The notes: generated by a model not told the origin, from the sequence alone. A DNA stretch of 39,763 nucleotides from Clostridia bacterium (GCA_017470945.1 JAFUXH010000062.1:1-39763), one strand, 5' to 3'; positions 17,315 through 26,237 are shown, counted from the stretch's first letter. Numbers and translations: made by a program.

Positions 17315-19855
17315 ATGCGGGAAACGATGCTGGTGATCGACGGAAACAGCTTGATGCACCGTGCTTTTCACGCCCTGCCGCTGATGGATGCCGACGGGGT
17401 ATATACCAACGCGGTGCACGGCTTTTTATCCATGCTGCTTAAGGCGGTGCAGGATGTGGAGCCCCGGTATATCGCCGCCGCCTTCGATACCCACGTGCCC
17501 ACCTTCCGCCACACCGCTTACGCCGATTACAAGGCGGGCCGCCGGGCCATGCCGGAGGAATTGCGCCCCCAATTTCCCATCATCAAAGAAATTTTGGCCG
17601 CTATGGGGCTGGGCGTGCTGTCGGTGGATGGGTACGAGGCCGATGATATCCTGGGCACGGTGAGCGTGAAATGCCGGGAGGCGAGCATCGACTGCGTGCT
17701 GCTGACCGGCGATAGGGACGCCCTGCAGCTGGTGAATGACAACACCAAGGTGCTGTTCACCCGCAAGGGCATCACGGAGAGCACCCTGTTCGATCCCGCG
17801 GGGGTGAAGGAATACTTCTCCGTCACCCCGGAGCAGGTGACCGATTGGAAGGGCCTGATGGGCGACGCCAGTGACAACATTCCCGGCATCCCCGGCGTGG
17901 GGGAAAAGACCGCCGTGAAGCTGCTGAACGAATACGGCACGCTGGAAAACGTGCTGGCAAACGCGGATGGCATCAAAGGTAAGCTGGGGGAAAAGATCCG
18001 GGAGCATGCCGACCTGGCCCGGTTTTCCAAGGACCTGGCCACCATCCGCCCCACCGCGCCCATCGATTTTAACCTGGCCGCCTTTGACGCTGGGCATATG
18101 GGCGACGGTATCCCCGCGTTGCGGAAATATCAATTGAACGGCATCGCCGGCCGGATGGAAAAGCTGGGGGTTCAGGGCCAGGAAGCGCCCGCGGCCCCGG
18201 AGGCGGAAGAAGAGATCGCGGTGGAGGCCCTGGCCACCCGGGAAGCCATCGCCGCTTTTATTGCCCAGATCCAAGGTCAGCCCGCCGCCCTGCACGTAAC
18301 GCCCACCGCCATGACGGTGGCCTTCCCCGGGCATCTGGGGGAGATCCAGCTTCAGCAGGACATGCTGTCCACCGGGCTGCTGCCCGACGAGGCGTGGGAG
18401 GCTTTGACCCCGCTGCTGTCCCAGCCCTTGTATGTGCACGATGGGAAGACCCTGCTGCATCAATTGGCCGACCGGCATCTGCCCCTGCCGACCTTCGCCT
18501 GGGATACCATGCTGGGGGCGTATCTGCACAACCCCCAGGAAAAATCCTACGCCCTGGCCCATTTGGGCAGGGAGGACGCCGCGGGCATCCTGGCCTTGGC
18601 CGACAAGCAAAAAACGCAATTGACCCAGGAGGGCATGCTGGCCCTGATGCAGGAAATCGAAATGCCCCTTTTGTACGTGCTTTTTGACATGGAGCAGGAG
18701 GGATTCCAGGTGGATGGGGAGGTGCTGGCCCGCCTGGGGGCCGATTTCACCCGCCAGGCGGAGGACCTGAAGGAAGAGGTGTACCGCCTGTCCGGGGTGC
18801 GGGGGTTCAACCTGAACAGCACCCAGCAATTGGGCAAGGTGCTGTTTGAAACGCTGAACCTGCCCCACGGGAAAAAGACCCAGCGGGGCTATTCCACCGA
18901 CGCGGAGACCCTGGAAAAACTGGTGGACGCCCACCCCTGCGTCGCGCCCATCCTGAAATACCGCCAGGTGGTGAAATTGAACAGCACCTATATCGACGCC
19001 CTGATCCGCAAAATGGATGCCTCCGGCCGGGTGCATTCTTATTTCGATCAGACTGGCACCGCCACCGGCCGCATTTCATCCAGCGAGCCCAATTTGCAGA
19101 ATATCCCCGTGCGCACCGAAATGGGAAGGGAGATCCGCAAGGCGTTCATCACCCGCCCCGGCTGCGTGCTGGCCGACGCCGATTACAGCCAGATCGAATT
19201 GCGGGTGATGGCCCATTTCTCCGGCGACCCCGCCATGGTGGACGCCTTCAACAAGGGCCAGGATATCCACACCCGCACGGCGGCGGAGGTGTACGGCGTG
19301 GCCATGGACCAGGTGACCAAGGAAATGCGATCCAGCAGCAAGGCCGTCAATTTCGGCCTGGTGTACGGCATCAGCGATTTCGGCCTGGCCCGGAATATCG
19401 GCGTATCCCGGAAGGAGGCGTCGGCCTTTATCGCCCGGTATTTCGACCGGTATCCCGGCGTGAAAAAGTTTATGGAAGAAGCGGTGAAAAAGGGCTATGA
19501 AAACGGCTATGCCGTCACCCTGATGGGCCGCCGCCGGCAATTGCCGGAGCTGAAAATGAGCAACGCCAACATGCGCAATTTCGGCGAGCGCGCCGCCATG
19601 AACACTCCGGTGCAGGGCACGGCGGCGGATATCATCAAATTGGCCATGGTGCGGGTGCACGACGCGCTGAAAAAGGAAGGCTTGCGGGCCAAATTGATTT
19701 TGCAGGTGCACGATGAATTGCTGATCGAAGCGCCCAAGGAAGAAGAGCAGAAGGTGGCGGCCATCTTGAAGGATTGCATGGAGCAGGTGTTTTCCCTGTC
19801 CGTGCCGCTGGTGGCCGACGTGAAAACCGGCGAAAGCTGGTTTGAAACCAAATGA
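17315..19855 (+). CDS. polA: DNA polymerase I
   Basis: This 846-residue protein has the normal family length. Residues 1-290 form the 5'-3' exonuclease/flap endonuclease (VIDGNSLMHRAFHAL, YKAGRR, GDRDALQLV, GLMGDASDNIPGIPGVGEKT). Residues about 310-480 form the 3'-5' exonuclease-like fold. The DxE of Exo I is not seen where expected (LHVTPTAM), so proofreading is probably lost, as in many Gram-positive PolA proteins. Residues 480-846 form the polymerase: motif A DADYSQIELR, motif B RSSSKAVNFGLVYG, motif C LQVHDELLIEAP. The start at 17315 follows GAGAGGTGA; a start at 17276 would sit ahead of the ribosome site. It leads a tightly packed operon with coaE and slt, each overlapping by 4 bp. Confidence 0.97.
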   Translation: MRETMLVIDGNSLMHRAFHALPLMDADGVYTNAVHGFLSMLLKAVQDVEPRYIAAAFDTHVPTFRHTAYADYKAGRRAMPEELRPQFPIIKEILAAMGLGVLSVDGYEADDILGTVSVKCREASIDCVLLTGDRDALQLVNDNTKVLFTRKGITESTLFDPAGVKEYFSVTPEQVTDWKGLMGDASDNIPGIPGVGEKTAVKLLNEYGTLENVLANADGIKGKLGEKIREHADLARFSKDLATIRPTAPIDFNLAAFDAGHMGDGIPALRKYQLNGIAGRMEKLGVQGQEAPAAPEAEEEIAVEALATREAIAAFIAQIQGQPAALHVTPTAMTVAFPGHLGEIQLQQDMLSTGLLPDEAWEALTPLLSQPLYVHDGKTLLHQLADRHLPLPTFAWDTMLGAYLHNPQEKSYALAHLGREDAAGILALADKQKTQLTQEGMLALMQEIEMPLLYVLFDMEQEGFQVDGEVLARLGADFTRQAEDLKEEVYRLSGVRGFNLNSTQQLGKVLFETLNLPHGKKTQRGYSTDAETLEKLVDAHPCVAPILKYRQVVKLNSTYIDALIRKMDASGRVHSYFDQTGTATGRISSSEPNLQNIPVRTEMGREIRKAFITRPGCVLADADYSQIELRVMAHFSGDPAMVDAFNKGQDIHTRTAAEVYGVAMDQVTKEMRSSSKAVNFGLVYGISDFGLARNIGVSRKEASAFIARYFDRYPGVKKFMEEAVKKGYENGYAVTLMGRRRQLPELKMSNANMRNFGERAAMNTPVQGTAADIIKLAMVRVHDALKKEGLRAKLILQVHDELLIEAPKEEEQKVAAILKDCMEQVFSLSVPLVADVKTGESWFETK

Positions 19856-20451
19856 GCGGCTATGTGGTGGGGCTGACCGGGGGCATCGCCTGCGGGAAAA
19901 CCAATCTATCCAACGCCCTGCGGGCCCATGGGGTGCGCGTGATCGATGCGGATGAGATTTCCCGCTCCCTGACGGCGCGGGGCGGCGCGGCCCTGCCGGC
20001 CATCCGGACGGCCTTTGGGGACGGGGTGTTCGACGGGGAGGCATTGAACCGCCGGGCGCTGGCCGGCATCGTGTTTTCCAACGAGGAGGAGCGCCGGAAG
20101 CTGAATGATATCCTGCACCCCATGATCCTTGATGCCATGCGAAAGCAGATGGCGGAGGCGGACGGCCCCGTGGTGCTGGACGTGCCGCTGCTGTTTGAGG
20201 CGGGCATCGACGGTTGGTGCGATGAAATCTGGTGCGCCTATGTGACCCAGAAGGAGCAGGTGAAGCGCGTGATGCACCGGGATCACGTGACCGCCCGGGA
20301 AGCCCTGCGCCGGGTGCGCGCCCAAATGCCCGCCCGGGAAAAGGCCCGCCGGGCCGATCACGTGATCCGCACCGACGAAAGCAAGGATCACAGCGCTTCC
20401 ATCGTTTTATCTTTGTGGCAGCAAGTTGTTAAAGGAGAAACGCATCCATGA
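19852..20451 (+). CDS. coaE: Dephospho-CoA kinase
   Basis: This 199-residue enzyme catalyses the last step of coenzyme A synthesis, ATP-dependent phosphorylation of the ribose 3'-OH of dephospho-CoA. The P-loop is GLTGGIACGKT near residues 8-18, followed by VIDADEISR (substrate-site Asp) and a lid with RVRAQMPAREK. The start codon overlaps the polA stop in an ATGA, so translation is coupled. The polA-coaE order is common in Bacillota. Nothing is missing or unusual. Confidence 0.96.
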   Translation: MSGYVVGLTGGIACGKTNLSNALRAHGVRVIDADEISRSLTARGGAALPAIRTAFGDGVFDGEALNRRALAGIVFSNEEERRKLNDILHPMILDAMRKQMAEADGPVVLDVPLLFEAGIDGWCDEIWCAYVTQKEQVKRVMHRDHVTAREALRRVRAQMPAREKARRADHVIRTDESKDHSASIVLSLWQQVVKGETHP

Positions 20452-21206
20452 ATTATCCACCGCCCACCACGCCCACCCCGGCGTCCGCCCGGAACCGCCG
20501 TTCCGGCCGCACCAGCGGGGAGGGCAGGCGCGCATCCCTCAGCCGGCGGGCACATGGGAACCGCAGGAAGAAAAAGCGGGGCGCCGCGCTGGGCCTTGCC
20601 TGGTGGCAGGGGCTGATCCTGGCGGCCATGGCCTTCGGGGTGGTGATGCTGTCCTACTCCTACAGCCAGGCCCAAAGCAGCATGCGCGATCTGGAGCGGC
20701 AGCGGCAGGAGCAATTGGAGCAGTACCAGCGGGAGGTGCGATCCCACCAGGTGAAATACCGGGAGGAAATCACCTATTACGCCGCGCTGAACCGCATCGA
20801 TCCCGCCTACGTGGCCGCCATCATCAAGCGGGAAAGCGATTACGACCCCCGGGCCGTCAGCCGGGTGGGGGCCATGGGGCTGATGCAGTTCATGCCCGAT
20901 ACCTTCAACTGGGTGGCGCCCAACTGCGGCATCAGCAAAAGCGATATGACGGTGATTTACGAGCCGGAAAACGCCATCAAAATGGGCTGCTACCTGCTGA
21001 AATACATCAGCGATATGTATGACGGCGATCCCCTTTTAGTGGCCTGCGCCTATCACGCGGGGTGGGGCAATGTGAACAGCTGGCTGAAGAATTATTCCGC
21101 CGACGGCAAGCACCTGACCCTTTCCCAGATTCCCAAGGATGATACCCGTTACTATGCCGGAAAGGTGTTGAACGCGTATGCGATCTACCAGCAGTACTAT
21201 TATTAA
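20448..21206 (+). CDS. Membrane-anchored lytic transglycosylase (SLT domain)
   Basis: This 252-residue protein has a proline- and arginine-rich cytoplasmic N-terminus (1-48), one membrane span (about 49-72), a short coiled-coil stalk (73-105), and an SLT/GEWL-type catalytic domain (106-252). The catalytic acid is Glu129 in IIKRESDYDPRAVS, followed by GAMGLMQFMPDTF and the AYHAGWGNV motif. It should cleave peptidoglycan glycan strands outside the cell, yielding anhydro-muramyl ends. It starts in an ATGA overlap with coaE and has its own AAAGGAG ribosome site. The polA-coaE-slt order recurs in clostridial genomes to my recollection, although no direct functional link is known. Confidence 0.92.
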   Translation: MNYPPPTTPTPASARNRRSGRTSGEGRRASLSRRAHGNRRKKKRGAALGLAWWQGLILAAMAFGVVMLSYSYSQAQSSMRDLERQRQEQLEQYQREVRSHQVKYREEITYYAALNRIDPAYVAAIIKRESDYDPRAVSRVGAMGLMQFMPDTFNWVAPNCGISKSDMTVIYEPENAIKMGCYLLKYISDMYDGDPLLVACAYHAGWGNVNSWLKNYSADGKHLTLSQIPKDDTRYYAGKVLNAYAIYQQYYY

Positions 21207-22758
21207 ATGCGCGGCGCTGGCCCTGTGCCTTGCGCTGATGTGCCCCATGGGGGCGCTGGCCACCACCATGGATGATACCCTGACCCTGGGCATGATTTCG
21301 GTCAAGACCCGGTCGCTGAACCCGCTGGTGTCGGAGGAGCGGGAATTTCAATCCCTGACGGCGCTGATGTTCGAGGGTCTATACGCTCTGGATGACGATT
21401 ACAGGATCGTGCCCTGCCTGGCCCGGGATCCGGAAGCCAGCATCAGCACCAACGGAAAAAGTTGGACCGTGAAGCTCCGCAACGACGCGGTGTTCCACGA
21501 CGGCACCCCCTGCACCGCCTACGACGTGGTGGCTACCACCCATGAGATCCTGCGCCTGGCGTCGGAGGGGCAGGGGCAGTATAACCAATTGCGTTTCGTG
21601 ATCAGCGATGCCCGGGCCAACGACGCGGAAACCGTGGTGTTCACCGTCACCCGGCCCTATCTGGGGGTGTACTACGCCCTCACCTTCCCGGTGCTGCATC
21701 AATCCCAGGTGCAGTATGAATTGCCCCTGGGCACCGGCCCCTACCGGATGGAGCGGTTCGAGCCGGCCAACATTTTGTACCTGTCAGCCAATGAATTGTG
21801 GCACGGCGGCAGCCTGGCGGTGAAAAACGTTAACGTGGTGTTCAAGGCCACCAACCGGGAACTGATCACCGAATACGAATACAACCGGGTGGACGCCGCC
21901 ATCACCCGCTCCGCCTCCGCCGGGCAGTATCAAACCGGCCTGACCAACCTGAATATCACCTACCGCACCCGGCAGCTGGAAACGCTGCTGCTCAATTTCA
22001 ACGCCTTCCCCCTGGACAACGAATTGGTGCGCAAGGCCATCCGCCACGCCATCAATTTCGACGCCATTGCCAATCAGGTGTACATGGGCATGGCCCAGCG
22101 CACCGATACCCCCCTGCCGTCGGGCACCTGGATGTACCGGGAGGTGGACAGCGCATCCATCGCCTACGACCCCGACCTGGCCCGGGAATTACTGGATCAG
22201 GCGGGATGGAAGGCCGACCCGGAGCGGGATAACGGCGTGCGCCACACCACCGTGAACGAGAAGGGCGAGCAAAAGGATAAGCGGCTGCGCCTGCGCATTT
22301 ACGTGTATGAGGAGCAGGATAATTCCGTGCGCATCCAGGTGGCCAGCATGATATCCGATTATCTGAAGGCCGTGGGCATCGAAGCGCCGGTATTCAGCGA
22401 AAGCTTTTCCAGCGTGTCCAGCCGCCTGAAGGCCAAGAATTTCGATATGGCCATCGCCGCTTATCAGATGGACGCGGTGCCGGACCCCGGTTTCCTGCTC
22501 ATGAGCGGCAACACCGGCAATTTCGTCAGCTATCGCTCCACCGCCATGGATAATCTGTTCGGCAAGCTGCGGGAGACCCGGGAATTCAACGTATACCAGG
22601 ATCTGCTGTGGCAGATTCAGGATTTGTTTATTCAGGATTGTCCCTTTGTGTGCATGTTCTACAGCTCCGGCGCGCTGCTGACCCGTAAGGTATTCACCGT
22701 GGTGCGCAACGTGCGGGAGCCCGAAATCCTGCGGGGCATCGAAGCCATCGGCAAGTAA
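21178..22758 (+). CDS. Peptide/nickel-type ABC solute-binding protein (family 5), orphan
   Basis: This 526-residue protein has a signal peptide (CAALALCLALMCPMGALA, cleavage near residue 29). The rest is a family-5 extracellular solute-binding fold: SLNPLVSEEREFQSLTALMF at the start, WTVKLRNDAVFHDGTP in the middle, FNAFPLDNELVRKAIRHAI further on. No good lipobox is present (the Cys before cleavage follows Met), so membrane anchoring is unclear. It overlaps the lytic transglycosylase gene by 29 bp, a tight coupling. No permease or ATPase gene is near. It may serve a transporter encoded elsewhere, perhaps capturing muropeptides released by the neighbouring transglycosylase (inference). Confidence 0.88.
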   Translation: MRSTSSTIIKCAALALCLALMCPMGALATTMDDTLTLGMISVKTRSLNPLVSEEREFQSLTALMFEGLYALDDDYRIVPCLARDPEASISTNGKSWTVKLRNDAVFHDGTPCTAYDVVATTHEILRLASEGQGQYNQLRFVISDARANDAETVVFTVTRPYLGVYYALTFPVLHQSQVQYELPLGTGPYRMERFEPANILYLSANELWHGGSLAVKNVNVVFKATNRELITEYEYNRVDAAITRSASAGQYQTGLTNLNITYRTRQLETLLLNFNAFPLDNELVRKAIRHAINFDAIANQVYMGMAQRTDTPLPSGTWMYREVDSASIAYDPDLARELLDQAGWKADPERDNGVRHTTVNEKGEQKDKRLRLRIYVYEEQDNSVRIQVASMISDYLKAVGIEAPVFSESFSSVSSRLKAKNFDMAIAAYQMDAVPDPGFLLMSGNTGNFVSYRSTAMDNLFGKLRETREFNVYQDLLWQIQDLFIQDCPFVCMFYSSGALLTRKVFTVVRNVREPEILRGIEAIGK

Positions 22759-22800
22759 CGCGGATTCCATGCATATCATGCCCTGAAAGGGGATGGGGCA

Positions 22801-23055
22801 ATGAGCCTTTCCGAATTGCGCACCAAGGATGTGGTGAACACCCGGGATGGGAAGCGCCTGGGCAAGGTGATGGATATCGAATTTGACTGCGTGGGCGGCC
22901 ACGTGGAGGCCATCGTGGTGCCCGGGGAATGGAAGGTGGGCAGCCTGATCCGCGGCGAAAAATGCGGCATCGTGATTCCCTGGCAGCGTATTTGCAAGAT
23001 CGGGGAAAATGTGATCCTGGTGCAGTTGGAGCCCGGCGACCTGCTGGAGGAATGA
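22801..23055 (+). CDS. YlmC/YmxH-type PRC-barrel sporulation-associated protein
   Basis: This 84-residue small protein is a single PRC-barrel domain (SELRTKDVVNTRDGKRLGKV, then DIEFDCVGGHVEAIVV). It matches the YlmC/YmxH family annotated as sporulation-associated, whose molecular role is unresolved. The ribosome site GAAAGGGG lies 11 bp upstream. It follows the solute-binding protein gene by 42 bp with no terminator between, so it may be the last gene of the polA operon. Presence of this family supports a spore-forming ancestry but does not prove sporulation. Confidence 0.88.
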   Translation: MSLSELRTKDVVNTRDGKRLGKVMDIEFDCVGGHVEAIVVPGEWKVGSLIRGEKCGIVIPWQRICKIGENVILVQLEPGDLLEE

Positions 23056-23078
23056 CGAAAATTTTTCCAGGAAAAGCA

Positions 23079-23107
23079 TGGACAAATGGAACCAAAACGA
23101 TTATAAT
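23079..23107 (+). promoter_or_regulatory. nrdR promoter
   Basis: TGGACA (23079-23084), 17-bp spacer, perfect TATAAT (23102-23107), 51 bp before the nrdR ATG. Confidence 0.78.
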
Positions 23108-23158
23108 ACGAAAGTGTTACAGATTTCTAAAAAATGCCAATGAGAAGGGTGATCAGCC

Positions 23159-23626
23159 ATGAAATGCCAGTTTTGCAATTGCGCCGATAGCCGGGTGGTG
23201 GATTCCCGCCCCACTGATGATGGCAATTCCATCCGCCGCCGCCGGGAGTGCATCAACTGCGGCCGCCGTTTTACCACTTATGAAAAAATCGAGGTGCAGC
23301 AGCTGCTGGTGATCAAAAAGGATAATTCCCGTGAGCTGTTTGACCCGCAAAAGGTGCGCAGTGGCATCATCGCCGCCTGCCATAAACGGCCGGTGTCCGC
23401 GTCGGAGATCGAAAAAATCGTCAATACCGTGGAGCAGCTGGCCTATAACAACCTGCAGGAGGAAATCACCACCCGTCAAATCGGCGAAGTGGTGATGGAG
23501 GAATTGCGGAAATTGGACGAGGTGGCGTACATCCGCTTCGCTTCGGTGTATCGCTCCTTCACCGATATCCCCACATTTATGAACGAATTGAAGGCCCTGG
23601 TCAGCGACCGGGAAGAAACGAAATAA
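23159..23626 (+). CDS. nrdR: Transcriptional repressor NrdR
   Basis: This 155-residue protein has the standard NrdR length. It has an N-terminal zinc ribbon (Cys3, Cys6, Cys31, Cys34) with the RRRRECINCGRRFTTYE motif, followed by an ATP-cone domain (VIKKDNSRELFDPQKVRSGI through VYRSF). NrdR senses (d)ATP and represses ribonucleotide reductase genes by binding NrdR boxes. No such gene or box pair is visible here, so its targets lie elsewhere. It has its own promoter and terminator, so it is monocistronic. Confidence 0.97.
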   Translation: MKCQFCNCADSRVVDSRPTDDGNSIRRRRECINCGRRFTTYEKIEVQQLLVIKKDNSRELFDPQKVRSGIIAACHKRPVSASEIEKIVNTVEQLAYNNLQEEITTRQIGEVVMEELRKLDEVAYIRFASVYRSFTDIPTFMNELKALVSDREETK

Positions 23627-23631
23627 TCATC

Positions 23632-23668
23632 AACGGCGCGGGACCATCACACGATCCTGCGCCGTTTT
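23632..23668 (+). terminator. nrdR terminator
   Basis: A 12-bp stem (aacggcgcggga with tcctgcgccgtt, one G-T pair) has an 11-nt loop and continues into tttt, starting 5 bp after the nrdR stop. Confidence 0.85.
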
Positions 23669-23692
23669 GAATGATGAGGAAAAATGGCACGC

Positions 23693-23718
23693 AAAAAGCC
23701 ACCATATTTCAGGTGGCT
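23693..23718 (-). terminator. rpmB terminator
   Basis: On the minus strand: agccacc, 8-nt loop, ggtggct, then ttttt. It lies 20 bp beyond the rpmB stop and faces the nrdR terminator, so the two convergent genes have separate terminators. Confidence 0.85.
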
Positions 23719-23738
23719 GATTGCGATGCGAAGGGAAA

Positions 23739-23966
23739 TCAGGCCTCTTCCGTCACGGCTTCCGCCTTCACAGAAGGCAGGGCGCGCTGCACATAGCCGC
23801 TGCGCAGGCAGCGGGTGCACACGTTCAGCCGCATGGGCCGGCCATCCACCAGCACCCGGACCTTCTGGACGTTGGGCGCCCAGGTACGGCTGCTCTTGCG
23901 GTTGGAGTGGCTCACGTTGTGGCCGGTCATGGCCCCTTTTTCGCATACTTCACAAAACTTGCCCAT
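23739..23966 (-). CDS. rpmB: 50S ribosomal protein L28
   Basis: This is a 75-residue large-subunit ribosomal protein. The conserved GHNVSHSNRKSSRTWAPNVQ block is intact. It is the zinc-ribbon (Cys-plus) form with two CxxC pairs, Cys5/Cys8 and Cys50/Cys53, rather than the Cys-less paralogue some Bacillota keep for zinc starvation. The start at 23966 follows GGGGAGGT. The same reading frame stays open far upstream, but that extension runs antisense through murC and is not real. It has its own promoter and terminator. Confidence 0.97.
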   Translation of the reverse strand: MGKFCEVCEKGAMTGHNVSHSNRKSSRTWAPNVQKVRVLVDGRPMRLNVCTRCLRSGYVQRALPSVKAEAVTEEA

Positions 23967-24042
23967 TGTAATTACCTCCCCGGGGAATTGCTTGGTGACG
24001 CAGCGGATAGGCTGCGATACATCCATCATTGACAGCTTGAAC

Positions 24043-24071
24043 ATTGTAGCATAGATTCCTTGGAATTGCAA
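24043..24071 (-). promoter_or_regulatory. rpmB promoter
   Basis: Minus strand: TTGCAA, 17-bp spacer, TACAAT. The leader is about 70 nt, with nothing recognisable as an L28 autoregulatory element. Confidence 0.68.
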
Positions 24072-24152
24072 GCTTTTTTTCAAAGAATCTGCCCCTTTTG
24101 GCGGGAAAAAGCAAAAGATGGTGTGGTTTTGCCTTTGCGCGGCCCCAACCAC

Positions 24153-24182
24153 TTGATATTTTCCCCTGAATTGCCGTATAAT
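24153..24182 (+). promoter_or_regulatory. murC promoter
   Basis: TTGATA (24153-24158), 18-bp spacer, perfect TATAAT (24177-24182), 33 bp before the murC ATG. Diverges from the rpmB promoter. Confidence 0.75.
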
Positions 24183-24215
24183 AGGAAAGGAATATTGATA
24201 TTGAGGTGGCGCAGG

Positions 24216-25607
24216 ATGAACATTCGGGATTATCAGGGCAAGCGTGTGCATATGATTGGCATTGGCGGCAGCAGCATGAGCGGCCTGGCCGAAATGCTGC
24301 TGCATGAGGGATATACGGTCACCGGGTCGGATAACGCCAATTCCCACGCAGTGGAGCGCCTGCGGGAAAAGGGGATCACCGTGCACGTGGGCCATCAGGC
24401 GGAAAATGTGCGGGGGGCTGACCTGCTGATTTTCTCCGCCGCCATCGCCCCCGATAATCCGGAGCGGGTGGAGGCCAGGCGCCTGGGCATCCCGGAAATG
24501 GAGCGGTCCACCCTGCTGGGTCAATTGATGCAGGGGCATCGGAACGCGGTGTGCGTCTGCGGCGCCCATGGGAAAACCACCACCTCCTCCATGATCGCCG
24601 AAACGTTCCTGGAGTGCGGGCTGGACCCCACCGTGCATATCGGCGGCCGGCTGGACGCCCTGGGCGGCGGCAGCCGGATCGGGAAAAAGGACGTGTTCGT
24701 GGCCGAGGCCTGCGAATTCCACGGCAGTTTTCTGGAAATGCAGCCCACGGTGGCGGTGGTGCTGAATATCGACGCGGATCACCTGGATTGGTACAAGGAT
24801 ATTTTTGATATCGAGCGGGCGTTCGGCCAATTCCTTTCCCTGCTGCCCGAAACCGGCCTGGCCCTGGGCTGGGGCGAGGACCGGCGGATCATGCGCTTGT
24901 TCAGCAAGCTGCATTGCGAAAGCCGCACCTTCGGCCTGGAGGAGTGCAACGATTATTATCCCGACGGTCTTACCTACAGCGATACCGGCTGCCCCCGGTA
25001 CGACGTGATGTTCCGGGGCGAAAAGCTGGCCCACGTGGAATTGAAGGTGGCGGGCAGCTTCAACGTGATCAATTCCCTGGCGGCCTTTGCCAGCGCCCAT
25101 GCCCTGGGGGTGAGGGCGGAGGAAGCGGCGGCGTCCCTGTCCCGGTTCGCGGGGGTGCACCGGCGGTTTGAATTCACCGGCCTCATTGACGGGGTGAAGA
25201 TGTATCACGATTATGGCCACAACCCCGCTGAAATGCAGGCCGCCCTCAGCGTGGGCCGCCAGCAGCACCCCAATCACCTGTGGGCTGTGATGCAGCCCCA
25301 CACCTACAGCCGGGTGAAGGGCCTGTTCAACGATTACCTCACCTGCACCCAGGCGGCGGATTACACCCTGGTCACCGATATTTACGCCGCCCGGGAAAAG
25401 GATCCTGGCGATATCAAGGCGGAAATGGTGGTGGATGGCATGCGGGCCCATGGGGTCAACGCCGTGCATACCCCCACCTTCGACGATACGGAAAAGTACC
25501 TGCGCGCCCACTGGCAGCCCGGCGATCTGGTGCTCACCATGGGCTGCGGCAACATCAATCTGCTGAACGAGCAGATGCAGCTGCACGGCGATACGGATCG
25601 GGAATGA
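24216..25607 (+). CDS. murC: UDP-N-acetylmuramate--L-alanine ligase
   Basis: This 463-residue cytoplasmic peptidoglycan enzyme adds L-Ala to UDP-MurNAc using ATP. The N-terminal Rossmann domain has MIGIGGSSMSGLAEML. The central ATPase domain has the Mur P-loop CGAHGKTTTSSM and the conserved NIDADHLDWY and HHRFE-like HRRFEFTG segments. The C-terminal domain has DYGHNPAEM, where many MurC proteins read DYAHHP, and QPHTYSR. This Gly-His-Asn variant is a mild departure from the usual motif. The start at 24216 fits the GAGGTGG ribosome site; the same frame is open further upstream but precedes the promoter. A GNAT gene follows after 13 bp. Confidence 0.95.
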   Translation: MNIRDYQGKRVHMIGIGGSSMSGLAEMLLHEGYTVTGSDNANSHAVERLREKGITVHVGHQAENVRGADLLIFSAAIAPDNPERVEARRLGIPEMERSTLLGQLMQGHRNAVCVCGAHGKTTTSSMIAETFLECGLDPTVHIGGRLDALGGGSRIGKKDVFVAEACEFHGSFLEMQPTVAVVLNIDADHLDWYKDIFDIERAFGQFLSLLPETGLALGWGEDRRIMRLFSKLHCESRTFGLEECNDYYPDGLTYSDTGCPRYDVMFRGEKLAHVELKVAGSFNVINSLAAFASAHALGVRAEEAAASLSRFAGVHRRFEFTGLIDGVKMYHDYGHNPAEMQAALSVGRQQHPNHLWAVMQPHTYSRVKGLFNDYLTCTQAADYTLVTDIYAAREKDPGDIKAEMVVDGMRAHGVNAVHTPTFDDTEKYLRAHWQPGDLVLTMGCGNINLLNEQMQLHGDTDRE

Positions 25608-25620
25608 GCGGGGGAGCGCC

Positions 25621-26145
25621 ATGATTGAAACCGAGCGATTGATCCTGCGGGAATACACCTGGGACGATCTGGACGATTTGTACGCCATCCTGTCCGACCC
25701 GGAAACGATGCGCCACTATCCCGCGCCTTACGACCTGGAAAAGACCAGGGGCTGGATCGCCTGGAGCCTGGATCACTACGCGCGGTACGGCTTTGGGCTG
25801 TGGGCGGTCGTCAGGAAGGACACGGGGGAGATGATCGGCGACTGCGGCCTGACCATTCAGACCATCGACGGGGAACAGCTGCCGGAAATCGGCTATCATA
25901 TCCGGAAAGCCGACTGGCGAAAGGGCTATGGGAAAGAAGCCGCCCGGGCCGTGCGGGATTGGGCGTTTCGCCACACCGATTATGATACCCTGTATTCCTA
26001 TATGAAATATACCAACGTAGCGTCCTATTCCACCGCCCTGGCCACCGGCATGATAAAGGTGAAGGAGTACGCCGATCCCAAGAATACGATCACCTGCGTT
26101 TATGCCATCACCCGGCAGGCGTGGGAACGGCTGATGAACGCGTAA
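25621..26145 (+). CDS. GNAT-family N-acetyltransferase (RimJ/RimL-like)
   Basis: This 174-residue single-domain protein opens with IETERLILREYTWDDLDDLY, typical of the RimJ/RimL branch. The acetyl-CoA-binding segment is WRKGYGKEAARAVRDWAF, and a YNxAS-like element (TNVASYSTALATGM) follows. Substrate is not predictable; relatives acetylate ribosomal protein N-termini or small amines. It lies 13 bp after murC, with GGGGGAG as ribosome site, and is followed by a strong terminator, so murC and this gene form a two-gene operon. Confidence 0.88.
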   Translation: MIETERLILREYTWDDLDDLYAILSDPETMRHYPAPYDLEKTRGWIAWSLDHYARYGFGLWAVVRKDTGEMIGDCGLTIQTIDGEQLPEIGYHIRKADWRKGYGKEAARAVRDWAFRHTDYDTLYSYMKYTNVASYSTALATGMIKVKEYADPKNTITCVYAITRQAWERLMNA

Positions 26146-26177
26146 GCGCCAGGGACGAAAACAAACACAAAAATAAA

Positions 26178-26224
26178 CATCGCGCGGGAGCGATATTGAA
26201 GCGTGCCCGCGCGATGCATTTTTT
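26178..26224. terminator. Bidirectional terminator
   Basis: An 11-bp perfect stem, catcgcgcggg (26178-26188) with cccgcgcgatg (26206-26216), is followed by tttttt on the plus strand. On the minus strand a T-rich run (tttatttttg) follows. It serves the convergent GNAT and SH3-protein genes. Confidence 0.88.
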
Positions 26225-26237
26225 AATCGGGAAATAT

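Noticed and set aside
21178-21270. Lipoprotein signal on the solute-binding protein
   Set aside because: The only Cys near the cleavage region is preceded by Met (ALMC), which does not fit a lipobox.
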